In this document: piece by piece, positions 28,260 to 40,906 of the stretch
How positions within the stretch are numbered: the first letter of the stretch is position 1
How the letters are laid out: each line of letters opens with the position of its first letter
Assembly: GCA_964036195.1 (NCBI GenBank)
Contig: OZ038451.1
Location: 7,444,529-7,508,528, forward strand
From: Sphaerolaimus hirsutus
Taxonomy: Eukaryota; Nematoda; Chromadorea; Monhysterida; Sphaerolaimidae
Direction: 5' to 3'
Length of the DNA stretch: 64,000 nt
The notes under the pieces: generated by a model
Told to the model about the DNA's origin: nothing
Databases searched by the model: none
The model's input: only the letters and a program-made list of their open reading frames with translations
Position numbers and translations under genes: made by a program

Positions 28260-31200
28260 CTATTCATAATCATCATACCTATCATACACATCACTTTTCT
28301 TATCACTAGGCTTGGGCAATGGCGTGTCATCTCTGTGCAACTTCCTCCCAAAGCTATTTTTGCTCCTTGGTCTACCATTTCCACTACTGTCTGGAATTTG
28401 ATAGGGGGGGAATTTCTGATAATAAAAAGGATCCAAGTTTGGGATTGAGTGTGAGAGTACAGCCCTTTATTTTCAGCTTTGTGGTTGTGTAGTTCCATTC
28501 CACAATTGACAAATTTTTTCTCTCTCAAAAACTCAAGGTGTTCCAAAAATGTTCAAAAAGTGTATTCAATGAAGTTCATTGAATTTTTCATGTTTCCATT
28601 CAATCATAGTAGCCATAGATATCAGAAACTAAACATATTAGAAACTCCACACATAAATGCACCCCTCCCCCCAACACAATCCCCAACCTAAAAAATAAAT
28701 ATAATTCTAAATATCTTAATAAAATTCCCATTTACCATTTCTCTTGTCCCTGTTGTGCTTTGGTTCCACCTCTGGTTGTGGTATAACTGCCTCAGTATCA
28801 TTGTGTTTCCTTCTTCTAGAATTTGCTTTTGCTGATTGTGGCCTGTTTGGAATGGATGAAAGTTTGTGATGTTTGTTCAAACTTCAAATCATGCTGTCAG
28901 GTCATTCAAGTGTGAAATTTCATTTGAATATCATGCAAACCTTAAATCATATGTGGCTGCTCAATTCCGGATCCTTTAAATTGAAATGATCTTGAAAAAT
29001 CACTAGCAACTAGGTATATGAAAAGATTTTCACACCAAAAATACTGCCTACTCAATGTTAACTTTATACTGAAAATTTTCCACAATCCATCTGAAATGTA
29101 AACAATATTACCCATATTTATAACCAAAATTTGGTACTGGCACTTCTGAAAATTGCAGGGGCGCTGCAAAAGCCCTTTTTTACAGCACCCCTTCCCCCAC
29201 ACAGTTAATCTGACATAGTGATGGAATGGCGCCATGGCGCTGGCGCCATTTGAGGGCCCCAAAGGGCGCCGCGCCATGGCGCCATTGGCGCTTGGCGCCC
29301 TTTTTCTGTGGCGCCCTTGGCGCCTGGCGCCCACTTTCTGAAAGGCGCCATGGCGCCCTTGGCGCTTGGCGCCCTTTCTCCGTGGCGCCCTTGGCGCCTG
29401 GCGCCCTGCCCTAAAAGGGCGCCAAAATGGCGCCAGCATGGTTTCAAGGTGAGTGCTGCGTGAATGAATAAAAAAGAAAAAAACGGGTCTGTGAATGATC
29501 AAAATTCACTGGAAAATAGACAAAGTGGTGTGAGTGGATGTATATGTTTCATCCAATTTTTATAAGATGCGCGTAACGGATCAGAAGCTGAGCATGAGAG
29601 ACCGGTGAACTTGCAAACTTGTAAATCAACGGATTGAAATTATCGGAATTCCGTTGTCGTCCGCTTCATGTAAACATATTGGAAAATCTATTTGATGTGC
29701 ATTCATTGTTTTGTCGAATGAGAATTTTCAAAGTGTTTGAATTGAATATCACGTGTGAGTACGGTTTTTGCACAAAAGTTTTTCGCTAGTCTCATTTTTG
29801 CTGATTACATCCTGGAGAACATGAATAAAGAAGTGAATGTGTGCACTACAGTGCTGGAGAAGCATTTTTTGGCACACGCAGGGTATTCTACTCGCTTTTT
29901 TATTCTGGCGCCATTGGCGCCTGGCGCCCTTCTTTTCAATTGGCGCCATGGCGCCCTTGGCGCTTGGCGCCCTCTTTCCGTGGCGCCCTTGGCGCCTGGC
30001 GCCCACTTTCCGAATGGCGCCATGGCGCCCTTGGCGCTTGGCGCCCTTTTTCTGTGGCGCCCTTGGCGCTTGGCGCCCAGTTTCCGAATGGCGCCATGGC
30101 GCCATTGGCGCCTGGCGCCATTTTTTCTGGCGCTTTTCCATCACTAATCTGACATCAGAGCAAAGTTTGCGAAGTGCACCTCCAAAACGATGTTGGCATA
30201 TTTTGCATGCTTCAGGAAGTGTGTGAAGCAGCCGTAGTGATAGTGAACTGTCTGTAGTTACACTGAATTGCCATGAAGCCACTACCAAACACTTCATGGC
30301 ACATCACACACTCATATTTAGCTGTGCATTGCTACACATTAATTTTTAAAGTAATTTTATTGGAATGTTTCTGTGCACACTAAATCAGCACAGATCAATT
30401 TTACACTGCAAAGTGATATCATAAATGACACACCTGTCGGCTTGATATGTGTCTTTATAATCAGGACTGGCATTGTATCTGTCTCTGTCATAGTCCCTGT
30501 TCTTTTGATAGCTGTGGCTGTCACTTTTGTTTAGCTTCTCTCTGTTGTATTTGTCATCATTTTGTTCATCATCATAGCTTTCATATTCATAATCATTCCT
30601 GCTGCTGCCTTTGTGCTTTCTGTTTTTGGAGGATTTGTCTGAAAAATGGGCGCATGTGAATGTGAATTGTGAAGGATAGAAACTGTTGTTAGTAACTGTA
30701 GAAATGTCAGTAACTTTTGAAAATATTTGATTGTCTTACTCTTTAATCACTGACTGAAGTGACCTGACAAAATGGTTTAGCATGTGTAACAATCTAGGTT
30801 CTCTGGGAATATCAAAACATGAATATAAATATATATATATATATATATATATTTCAATTAAATATATATTGTGCGTTGTGATTAGTGATGGAATGGCGCC
30901 ATGGCGCTGGCGCCCTTTACCTAATGGCGCCAAAGGGCGCCAGCGCCATGGCGCCATTGGCGCCCTTTTCTTTGGCGCCATCTGGCGCCTGGCGCCATTA
31001 TTTCGAATGGCGCCATGGCGCCCTTGGCGCTTGGCGCCATTTTAGCTGGCGCCCGGCGCCATTATTTTGGATGGCGCCAGAAATGGCACCACAGTGTCGA
31101 GCTGAGGGGTTAAATTTTTCAATATTCTAGTGGAAAAATCTGTGAATTATATCATTTAAATGGTATTTTACACATTTACTATGCTAATTTTTGATTATAA

Positions 31201-34200
31201 CACAAACTGCAAATCGTCAGATATGCCCACCATTTGAAAATAACGTCAATTAGCTCAACTAAAGACACAGTTGGAGTAGATGTGGGTCAACGCGGGGGCC
31301 CACAACCCCAAGACACAGTTGAAAGAGCAAGTTTTTTGCACAGAGCTGAACTGAACATGCATCACAAAAGGTCCCAGGTGGTGTGCACTTGAAACCTAAC
31401 AATCACGGGTTTGGTGACAACCCCAACTACACTACTACTCAACTGTACATATTTGGGTGGCCTTCAGAAGTCATTTTGGAAGAGTTAGATTGTTTGAAAA
31501 TGCATTTTCATAGTTGGTTATTGATAATGTATCAGGCTGGCAAAACCCTGATCATGCACTACATTATATAATTAAATGGTAGAAGGTCTGGCGGAATAGT
31601 AATTCTCCCTTCAGATACTTACCAATGAAAAAGTGCACTTGAAGAAAAGTAAACAAAAACCAATAGAATTGTGAGTGGTACAAATATGATTTTTTTATAA
31701 GTATACCACATTTCCTTGAAATACCCCCCTCGAGTTAGGTACTTCCAGGTCTGCGTGAGCTGGAGAAAAACAGGCCCCCTTGAAATACCCGACCTAAATT
31801 GAGTGTAAAGAGAGCATACAATTGACAAAAACTACAGTTTGTGATCCGTATAATGCACTATGCATGCCAAACACAAATGACACATACCACATTTCCTTGA
31901 AATACCCCAGAGGTTTATTAATTCACCAGCAAATTTTGAGGGGGTGTCAATTCAAAATGGGGCTTAGTCGAGAGGCGGGGTTATTATTTCACCAGCTGGT
32001 TCTGACCTGGCTAAATTGCTGGCGAAATAATCAATTTACATATCAAATAAGACACCCCCACTTGGAAAAGACCTATGAATTAACCCCCCTTAAAATGTTT
32101 GGTGAAAAAATAAAGCCCTTGGGGGTATTCGCAGGAAATATGATTGATTATATTCATTATAAAATGAGTTTTTGTGACTATTCACCATCAGAAAAACGGT
32201 ATAACACTTTGCTGTTCTATAAATGCTTCTGTGACGATATACACGCTGAAATACAGAATTTTATTGTTGGCGCCATTTTGGCGCCTGGCGCCATTGTTTC
32301 TGGCGCCCTTTGGCGCCCAGCGCCATTTTGTCAGATGGCGCCATGGCGCCATTTTCTCTGGCGCCCTTTGGCGCCCGGCGCCAATTTTTTGAATGGCGCC
32401 ATGGCGCCATTGGCGCCCGGCGCCTGGCGCCATTTTTCCTGTCGCTTTTCCATCACTAGTTGTGATATTAACTGTAATTAAGTCTATATTGAAAAACATT
32501 CCTACTGCTTCAGTGATAAGACTCACAATGATTATCTGGCATGGGATCTGGAGGTGCTGGAGAGTCATTCTGCTCATCAAAATCATTGTCAGAGTCATTT
32601 CCTGTCTTCTCATTTGTTAGCCCATCCTCATTTTCTGGCGATTTTTTCCTGTTGCTACGTCGCTCCTTCCTTTGCGTGTGTAAAAATAAAATGTGAAATG
32701 TATCTAATGATCTTTTTGATTATGCATGATATACAATTCATCATTTACCTCTGCACTTCCATAGTTTCGCCCATCTTTTTGCCTGTGAAATGTTCAAATT
32801 ATATAAAATATGAGTGCACAAATAAAATGAGGCAATAGCATGCCAAAAAAAATCAGTTTTTAAGAAACATACCAAGCATACACAATTCACACTCTGAATC
32901 ACTGCACTCTGTTGGCTGCAGATCGAAAGTTGCCATATCAGATTTTGCATTTGCATTTTCTGACCTCTTGTCGCGCTTCTCTTTTCGCTTTCTTGGCTTT
33001 GCAGATTCATAAATCAACCTTAAAGGTACAGAATATTTGACTGAAAGTTACATTGAATCCAAAAAATGCTGCTGACAGTCCAATATTTACCACTTTTACT
33101 GAAGAATGACTACTCCTAGGATTTTACGCCAATACAAATGATGCTGCAAACAAAACATGAAACAATGATGAGGTGAACAAGCATCCAGAGATCCTTCAAG
33201 AAATCATTACGACCCTTCTTTTTCAGTTTACATAGTAAATATCATTGTTTTGTATAGGTACCGTATTTCCTTGAAATACCCCCCGGGGGGTGATTGGTTC
33301 ATAGTGGTCCCGAGAGGGGGGGGGGGGTGTTAAACGAGGGGGGTATTTCGAGGGGGGGTTATTATTTCGCCAGAAATTTTTTCAAATCCTAGTACAAAAT
33401 CGTCGTTTGTGATGTACACTGAGGTAGAAAAATGCATCAATAACTGACATGTATAGACTCCTGTAGACTAATAGTATTACGTAGATGGTATAAACATTGT
33501 TCTAACGTGATTACGACATTGTTTTAACGTGTGTTCTGCACTACGCAGAACACAAACTGCAGTATTTGTCATGTCTCTTTACACTCAATCTGGGGGGGGG
33601 GTATTTCGAGGGGGGGGGTGATTGTTTCATAGTGGTCTCGAGAGGGGGGGGGTCAAACGAGGGGGGGGGTATTTCGAGGAAATACGGTAGATGGATTTGT
33701 AAAAAATCCAGAAGCCAGACAGAGGGAACCAGAGACTGTAAAAAACCTGTAAAATATCATGTATCATGTAAACCCTGCAAAGTGTCATGTAAACCCTGCA
33801 AAGTGTCATGTACATCCAAATCTTTTTCTATTGTATCAAAATCTTTTGTTTTTGACTTAACATTTGAATACTATAAAGTTTTGGATACTATAGAGGTTTC
33901 TATACTATACAGGTTTCGATACTATACAGGTTTAGATACTATAGAAAAAGATTTGGATACACATGACAATTTGCAGGGGGGTTTTCATGGAACATGACAT
34001 TTTTCTAGGGTCTTTTACATGGCACATGCCATTTTACAGGGTCTTTTACATGGTCTGAGACTGGCACCTGCAGAGGCACTTGGCGCCGTGGCATAAATAT
34101 TGCATTATCGAGTAAATGGATGGTATCATCCATCTAAACACAGTGACTACTCACGGTTGGCAGTTGTGACAGGAAGAAGGTGTCCTGAAGTCGCCATCTG

Positions 34201-36535
34201 GCGGAGGGGTCCAGTGCTCATCATTCAGATGCCTCCTACTTTTGTGCTCGCACAGCATGCAGCGATTCTCCAGCAATGCTTGGTGGTGGCTGAAAGAGGC
34301 TTGTCAGGCTACAGTAGTGTCAACTGTCACGTTATTAATGCAGCAAAGCATGGGGAACTACAGTTTGGTGACAACTTGGTGACAAGTATTTAGTCATCTG
34401 CGATCACAGAGGGTACTGTTGGCACTGAGCAATGGATTACACTGTACTCATTACAGTGCGAAAATGCATTTACTTTCACATGAAAATACATATTGCCTAG
34501 TGAATGCCTAGTAGATACTACATACATTTACTATTCAACTTAGAACATCTGTCAGCAATATGTCATAACGTTGTTACAGTGAAAACTGCATGAAGGTGAC
34601 ATGCCTTTTGTCATTTCAAACCTTCAAAATTTGTCAAATATTCAACTGCATATTTTCTTTGCTGGCATTCAAAATCATGCAGTCGTCTGACCTGCTGTGC
34701 CTTCCATGACTGCGCCAAAGCAAATCATCTGATTGGCGATCCCTTCCATTGTGACAGTCACATTGTGACTGGCTGCGTTTGTGTGTCACTTCAGCTGCGT
34801 CACCATTTGACGGTTCCCTGATGGTGGCTTGGAATTTTTGACCCCTTTTCTGTATAATTATGTCGCAATCTTGATCATCATAAACATCGATTTTCGAATG
34901 CATTGGACGCTTTTTCTGGGTGATTATGAGCGAGTGGGCGTCCACATTTTTCTGATCAGTTCCGCTTCTAGAGGATTCATTTTTCGACCTGCTCCTGGGC
35001 AAAATGATAGAAAATTTAATTTTGCAAACATGAGAAAAAATTACTGAAGTGGCAATTTCAACTAAGTTTCAATTCACTGATAAGATGGTTCTGACAAATC
35101 AGAAACTACACTCTAACAATGCAAAAAATAGACACGTCCACGTGCTTCCACACACTTCACGAAATTTGAGGTGAAGTGTCTTCCACACCCTTCACCTATC
35201 ATCATGATGGCCGAAATTCGTGAAGCGCTTCACCTTCACGAACCATCGCAGCACGGTTGTGTGAAGTGTTGTAAAGCACCTGGAGTCACAGTGAAGTGTC
35301 TTCGCGCTGACACTGAACGTCTGCGTGAAGACACTTCACGACACTTCACTGCGCATCACAGACCCATTTTTTGCTGTGCAACGCGACCACAATAATCACA
35401 GGCACCCTACACACCGCAGTTTTTAATGTGTATTTACTTTTTAAAAAATTACGCTTTCTTTCTTCGGGGTGAGTAACGAAAAAATACTTATGCATACGCA
35501 TACCTTGAAAAAAGTTCAGTACTATTAACAACTCTGCTACACACACACTAGTTTTTTACCGAAATTTCACAAAAAAAGGAAAACACCTACCGTATTTCTC
35601 CGTGTAAAGCACCCGGGTGCTATACAAAATCGAGACCCTTTCCAGCAACCTTTTTTTAAAACTTGTATAACACCCGGGTGTTAGGTTGGGGGGTGTTATA
35701 CACGTAAACTGGACTAAATTAAAAAAGTGTGCTTTCGTTCTCAATTTATGATACACGTCACAACATATTTAGGCTTTTTCGGTTCCCAGCGTGCAGCAAT
35801 CCAATGGAAAAATGCGCGCCGCGGAACTACAATGAGTGGCGCGCGCCATTTAAGCGATATTTAAGCAATTCAAATCAGTAATTTTTTGAAACCTAGCATA
35901 GCACCCCGGGGTGCTATGCAGCTGTATAACACCCCGGGTGTTGTGCACGGGGGGTCCTTTACACGGAGAAATACGGTAAATCGGCTTTGAAGTCTGAAGT
36001 CTGAATCTCACCTAGCATTCCTACTCCCACTTTTTTCTTGACTCATACTTTCACTCTGTTTTTCCTCCACTTTTTCAACTTTTTCAACTTTTTCAATTTT
36101 TTGTGCGTCCGTTTCCGGCGGCGCAGCCTGTTCAGTTTCACTACTTTTGTCCTTTTTGGTAGAATTATTCGGCACGACTATTCTGGCAATCGGTTTGTCA
36201 TTTCTGTCAATTCTAAATGCGCTGGAAGTTTGGGAATTGAATAGTGTTTTTCGAATTAAAACACCAAAAATCGTCGAATAAAGTACCCGGGAATTGTGTT
36301 TTCATCAGATTTCGTTCAATGGTGGATTGTTTTATTGGAGGGTTCAGGTTTTAAAAGTGAAACGAAGAGTTTTTATGAATTTGTGGATTGATAGAAAATG
36401 CTCAAATGATGAAAATGGCACCAATCCAACCACTGAATGTGTATTTACTTATCTACATGTTTTTGCCGTTAAGAACTGTCAACTGAAACTGTAAAAAATG
36501 TCGTTCGTAACTGACCGATGGCTATCCTCTGACAT
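28260..36535 (-). CDS. Highly charged, probably disordered protein of unknown family
   Basis: Nine minus-strand exons join in phase: 36516-36535 (MSEDSH), 36012-36221, 34692-34994, 32882-33018, 32749-32782, 32527-32669, 30434-30638, 28736-28842 and 28260-28390 (TAG). Together they encode 429 residues. Donors are good matches (GTCAGT, GTGAGA, GTATGC, GTAAAT, GTGAGT). The protein is rich in Lys, Arg, Asp, Glu, Ser and Asn and poor in hydrophobics. It has KVEKVEKVEEK repeats near residue 55, basic patches that could be nuclear signals (KPRKRKEKRDKR) and Asp/Tyr-rich stretches (DYEYESYDDEQ, VYDRYDDYE). A CDC/CELC pattern offers a few cysteines. I recognise no domain. The composition resembles splicing or chromatin-associated low-complexity proteins, but that is only compositional. 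Introns hold several mobile elements. An alternative reading splices at 28279 to an exon I could not find. Confidence 0.72.
29216..30146. mobile_element. hAT-like TAGTGATGG/GCGCC element, 8-bp target duplication
   Basis: It starts TAGTGATGGAATGGCGCCAT and ends GGCGCTTTTCCATCACTA. ATCTGACA flanks both ends exactly (29208-29215 and 30147-30154). GCGCC arrays occupy 29216-29440 and 29906-30146, with about 460 bases of unique sequence between. It is intronic in the charged-protein gene. Confidence 0.85.
30883..32458. mobile_element. hAT-like TAGTGATGG/GCGCC element, 1.6 kb, 8-bp target duplication
   Basis: It starts TAGTGATGGAATGGCGCCAT and ends GTCGCTTTTCCATCACTA. GTTGTGAT flanks both ends exactly (30875-30882 and 32459-32466). 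GCGCC arrays at both ends enclose about 1.2 kb that includes a TACCGTATTT-type insertion (31703-32142). No transposase ORF. Confidence 0.85.
31703..32142. repeat. TACCGTATTTCCTTGAA-type element, nested
   Basis: It starts TACCACATTTCCTTGAAATA and ends near GGTATTCGCAGGAAATATGA. Degenerate, C-rich units. It lies inside the element 30883-32458. Confidence 0.5.
33259..33689. repeat. TACCGTATTTCCTCGAA-type element
   Basis: It starts TACCGTATTTCCTTGAAATA and ends TATTTCGAGGAAATACGGTA, flanked by TA. Closely related to the copies at 23952 and 39374 (shared GGTGATTGTTTCATAGTGGT). It is intronic. Confidence 0.7.
33727..34072. repeat. TGACACTTTACA-family element (copy J)
   Basis: It starts near GGAACCAGAGACTGTAAAAA and ends GGTCTGAGACTGGCACCTG. 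The centre has several copies of GATACTATACAGGTTT. It is intronic in the charged-protein gene. Confidence 0.5.
35140..35378. repeat. CACAGCAAAAAATGGGTG-type element
   Basis: GTGAAGTGTCTTC and GAAGACACTTCAC motifs with a right end CCCATTTTTTGCTGTG. The left terminus is not recognisable. Confidence 0.5.
35588..35978. repeat. TACCGTATTTCTCCGTGTAAA element, second copy
   Basis: It starts TACCGTATTTCTCCGTGTAA and ends TTACACGGAGAAATACGGTA, with CACCCGGGTG motifs. Sister of 20370-20764. It lies in intron 2 of the charged-protein gene. Confidence 0.75.
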
Positions 36536-36817
36536 TGCAGATCAATAGCAACGCGCGGAAAATATTATCTGTAAAGAGGAAAGATTAGACATCACCTTTT
36601 CGATATAATTACATGTATTTTTTTTATGAGGGGAAATTCAATACGAACAAAAACTTTTTGGCAGGTTTTTATCCATCTATAAACATGAAGCGAGCAAGCG
36701 CTTAATTAGCAAAGATCTATTGTAATTTCAGTGTACTCTCGGTGGTCTGCAAAGTATGCGTCCAAAATTACTTATGTCTTAGTCGATAATAAACGAGCAG
36801 GATACTTTACTTACCAT

Positions 36818-37794
36818 CAGGGTTGGCATGATCTCAGAAAAATATAAGAATAAAATCAAAATAAAATGGAATATTCAAGAATAAAATAAAATAAAATAAA
36901 ATGGAAAATTTAAGAATATAAAAAAAATTGTATAAAAATTCAAATTTTTGTAAAAGTTTCGTAAAATTGTATAAAAATTTATATTTTTGTAAAATTGTAT
37001 AAAAATTCATATATTTTTGTAAAATTTTAACTCGTTGCTTGAGTTTCTACCTGTTTTTTCATGGATCTGGGAGCAGTCCCAAGTGTCAAGTGTCAAATGT
37101 CATGTAAAATGTCATGCAAAGTGTCAATTGTCATGACAAATGAAAAGTAAAGTGTAAATTGTCATGACATGTAAAAAATAAAGTATCAATTGTCAAGCAA
37201 ATTGTGTCCAAATCTTATGTTTTCTATCTAAATCTTATGTTTTGTATCCAAATTATGTTGTTGAATCCAAATCATATGCGAACATTTGGATACAAAAACA
37301 TAAGATTTGGATACAAAACATACTGTGGATACAAAAACACAATGTTTGGATACACAATTTACACTTTGCATGCCATTTGTCATGACAGTTGCCACTTTGC
37401 TTGAAATTTGACATGACACTTGACATTTAGCATGACAATTGACACTTTACTTTACATTTGTCATGACAATTGACAATTTGCATTACATTTTACAAATGTG
37501 CCCAGCACACTCCACTAGTCGTTCTACTGAAAATGCAAACCATTCTTATCAATAATTGTAACTTTACACTTGCAGCTAGCTAGCAATACATACTGCATGC
37601 AACTTTTGAAAAGTAAGGGAAAATTTGGCACAGGTTTTTCATGTATAGGTCTAATTATAACATTTTTCTGGCCTTGCATGCATGATTCTGATTTTTTGTA
37701 AAAAATTTGTACAATTTTTGTAAAATGTGTCATTTTATTTTATTAATGACTTTTGGGAATAAAATAACATAAAATGAAACAAGAATAAAATAAA
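36818..37794. mobile_element. CAGGGTTGGCA / AATAAAATAAAATGG element, truncated copy
   Basis: It starts CAGGGTTGGCATGATCTCAG and follows the intact element 55305-56352 through its AAAATTGTATAAAAATTC repeats, a TTGTCATGACAAATG palindromic core and the TGCAACTTTTGAAAAGTAAG region. The right end is lost at the next element. Confidence 0.6.
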
Positions 37795-38322
37795 CCCGAC
37801 TGGGGTTAAATGTCCCCAGTGAGAAAAATTTTTTTTCAGTAAACAAAGAATTTTGGTCCCCGACCAGGGACGTTCGTCCCCGTCAGGGGACAAATTTTTA
37901 GTCCCCTGCCGGGGACGAACGTCCCCGGTCGGGGACAAAAATTCTTTGTTTACTGAAAAAAAAATTTCCACACCGGGGACGTTTGACCCAGTCGAGGCCA
38001 TTTCGACATTGCCGGGGACCATGCCCCGGCAGAATTTCGAGTACATGCCCCGGTAACCGCCCGGAGCTAAAATTTGGCATGCATACTCACTAAATGAAGG
38101 AGTACACGCCAAATTTGAGACTAATTGGAATGATTTTACACACCCGCCCAAAGAATATGCATCGGCAGGTATAACCGTCTTGCAAAAATTTTGTGCATGC
38201 TAATTTGGTGATAATTCACCTTATTAACATGCAAATCACCCATACACGCCAATTATTCACTTTTGAAAAAAATTATTTTTTGCCGGGTCCCGGTCCCCGG
38301 CCGAGACCTGTGTAAATAGCCT
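37795..38322. mobile_element. Mutator-like element, second copy
   Basis: The right end CCTGTGTAAATAGCC and internal CCGGGGACGTTTGACC and AAATTAGCATGCA-type sequences match the copy at 11781-12215 in reverse orientation. The left end is not intact. Confidence 0.55.
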
Positions 38323-38899
38323 TACAGCTCGACGTAAAATTTGCCCTGGTGTAAAATTGGTTTTTTTAGCGTAAAATTTATTACAGGTGAATGGATAAAG
38401 ATATGGCATTGTAATTTCAGTCAAAGAAGGTGCATATGCAGATGTTTCTTGTGTCCAAAGATCAACAGTTAATTTTAATTGTACTAGAAGTTACGAATTT
38501 TGGCACAGATTTTTTTAATTTTATGCTGCAATGTTACGCTAGTGACGGCGCATAATTGAGAAAAATTGTGCTAAAATTCATAACCCTTGGCCCTAGTACA
38601 ATTACAATAAACTTAAGAGCCTTGGACACAAGAAACGCCTGCATCTACTCTTTCTTTAGCTGAAATTCTTTAGCATTCACCTTTAATTAATTTTGTGACC
38701 AAAATCAACTTTACAACGGGTTGTATTTTCCGTCCAGCTGTAATCGCCACATAAAAGAAAAAGGTTGAGGTGCCTACAAGTGACGAATATTGTTTTTCAG
38801 AAACGGTTTTTTTATTGGAAGAGTTTCATTTATAAACTATGACGTCATGATGGAGTGTTTCCTTCACGAAAATGAATAGCGGTCCGCCGAGTATACTAC

Positions 38900-39327
38900 T
38901 ACCGTATTACCTCGAATTAACCCCCACCCATTGAATTAACCCCCCTCGAGATACACCCCCTAAAATTCGGCTGAGGAAAAAATAAACCCCCCCTCCCTCG
39001 AAATACCCCCCCCCCTAAAATCGAGTGTAAAGAGGACGTACATGACAAATACCGCAGTTTGTCATCTGTACAATGCAGAACACACGTTAAAACTGATAAT
39101 TGAGTGACGTGAGGGGCAGGGTTTATGTGCATGTACAGTTTTGTATGCCTATAAACACACATACATCTATGTAATTGTTTGATTTTTCAACGTCTGAGTA
39201 TGGGTAATCTCCGAAAATTTCTGGCAAAATAATAGACCCCCTCGAATAAACCCCCCTCGAATCACCCCCCTTTCATTTTGCTGGCGAAATAATAAAACCC
39301 CTGGGGGTATTTCGAGGTAATACGGTA
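38900..39327. repeat. TACCGTATTACCTCGAA-type element
   Basis: It starts TACCGTATTACCTCGAATTA and ends TATTTCGAGGTAATACGGTA. C-runs alternate with CTCGAAATA. Confidence 0.65.
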
Positions 39328-39373
39328 TAATAAAACCGGTGAACAAGTCGATTTACAGGAGTAAGTAAGGGCA

Positions 39374-39713
39374 TACCGTATTTCCTCGAAATACCCCCCC
39401 CCCCTCGAAATACCCCCCCCCCCCTCGTTTGACCCCCCCCCCCCCCCTCTCGAGACCACTATGAAACAATCACCCCCCCCCTCGAAATACCCCCCCCAAA
39501 TTGAGTGTAAAGGGAACGTACATGACAATAACTGTAGTTTGTGTTCTGTGTACTGCAGAACACAAACTGCAGCATTTGTCATGTACGTTCCCTTTACACT
39601 CAATCTGGGGGGGGGGTATTTCGAGGGGGGGGGGGTGATTGTTTCATAGTGGTCTCGAGAGGGGGGGGGGGTCAAACGAGGGGGGGGGGGGGGTATTTCG
39701 AGGAAATACGGTA
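39374..39713. repeat. Near-perfect palindromic TACCGTATTTCCTCGAA element
   Basis: It starts TACCGTATTTCCTCGAAATA and ends with its exact complement. The arms meet near 39540 around TTTGTGTTCTGTGTACTGCA, and both contain GAGTGTAAAGGGAACGTACA or its complement. From 39714 to 40906 I see no gene or clear repeat. Confidence 0.75.
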
Positions 39714-40906
39714 TGTATTTACATACGAACCGTATATACCGTATTATATGCAACAATTTTTTGCCAGGTTTTCAGTGTCCCAAACAAGTACACCACCCAC
39801 TTGATTAGCTACACTAAAGGGGCTGTATCTCCAGTTGTGGGGGAGGTAGAAAGCTAAAATTTTAGGGGTATCTTGGCAACACCCACCCCTACTATACGCC
39901 AGTGGGGCAGCTCCCGGGGACCCACTACAGTTTGTGCCGCACTGTATAAAGTTGTTGTTTTTTTTAAAAAGCGACCCAAGCTCCCAAGTAAGTTCACCAC
40001 CTAAAGGAATAAAAAAATTTTTTTGAGAACATACCTTATATAAAAACTGAATCAGGTTTTCACCCTAGTTCTGCTAATTAAATTTTTTCCTTTGTTTAGC
40101 CACCCCCATCATAAATGGCAGACCAAAAATTTCACTTAAAACCAATTTTTTGTTCCACACTTTAAAAGTTGGTTTACAAAGTTCAGTAGAGGAGGGTCTA
40201 AGGTTCAAAGTTCCGTAAACAACACGACCTCCAAAATGGCAACATATTTAAAGGAAATTTATTTGGGTTTATATAGGGCAACCCACCCTGTAGTTGGTCG
40301 CCATGCCTCCCCCCATTGATGCAGAGTAGAGCGATTTTACAAGTATATATTCACAAAGTTTCAGCTCTATAACCCCACCATAGCCCGAGATATAGCTTCT
40401 GAAATGAAATTAAAAAATGGGTGGCTTACTTGACCGGGATGGTGTTTAGTTTTGAATGTGGAAATTCGGGTTGTAGTTATTTAAGTAGGAGTTTTAGTAT
40501 CCTAAGCCCCTCACAGGTGATTTTTTTCGAGGTGGGAAAATTATTCAAGAATATACTGTACTCCAAAAATATCACAGTCACAATCGCAGATCCAATTCAA
40601 ACTGTCGCAGTAAAATGTGACTTCACTTCCAATCCACACCAGAAACCAAATCTAGTAACCAGCGCTGGCGGCCCCCTCTGCCGCTGGTGAAAGCCTGTCT
40701 GACCACCCGCCCGGCTGGGACGCCCTTCAATCCTGGGAAATTACAATCACTGGCTCTACGCAAACTAGTTGACAATGACACCAAATGTCAACTGGTTTCG
40801 ATTCCATTTCAAAGCTAAATACATGATGAGCGGACGTTCAAGTGAAAAAGTGTTGAATCGTGTTGCAAAGGAAGCTGTGGTGTTTCTTCTGAATTGGGAT
40901 CGGGAC

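Larger units (their letters stand above)
36731..38899. repeat. Nest of elements with TATACTCGGCGGACC outer ends
   Basis: The outer left end GTGTACTCTCGGTGGTCTGC resembles the element at 2957, and the outer right end GCGGTCCGCCGAGTATA is its mirror. Between them lie an AATAAAATAAAATGG element (36818-37794) and a Mutator-like copy (37795-38322). The outer pairing is an inference. Confidence 0.4.

Noticed and set aside
28942-30297. Overlapping ORFs rich in Gly-Ala-Trp-Arg or Arg-Gln-Ala-Pro in GCGCC arrays (also at 53272-53659 and 26762-27083)
   Set aside because: Stop-free because GCGCC repeats lack stops; they are bounded by the element's own ends and interrupted differently in each copy.
34100-34393. 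97-codon plus-strand ORF inside an intron of the charged-protein gene
   Set aside because: No splice partners, no recognisable domain and antisense to the gene; length is compatible with chance.
39262-39857. ORFs in the TACCGTATTTCC palindrome (RGGGSNEGGG-type peptides)
   Set aside because: Low-complexity translations of G-runs and C-runs in a repeat; the same peptides appear at 24228, 33566 and 49253.
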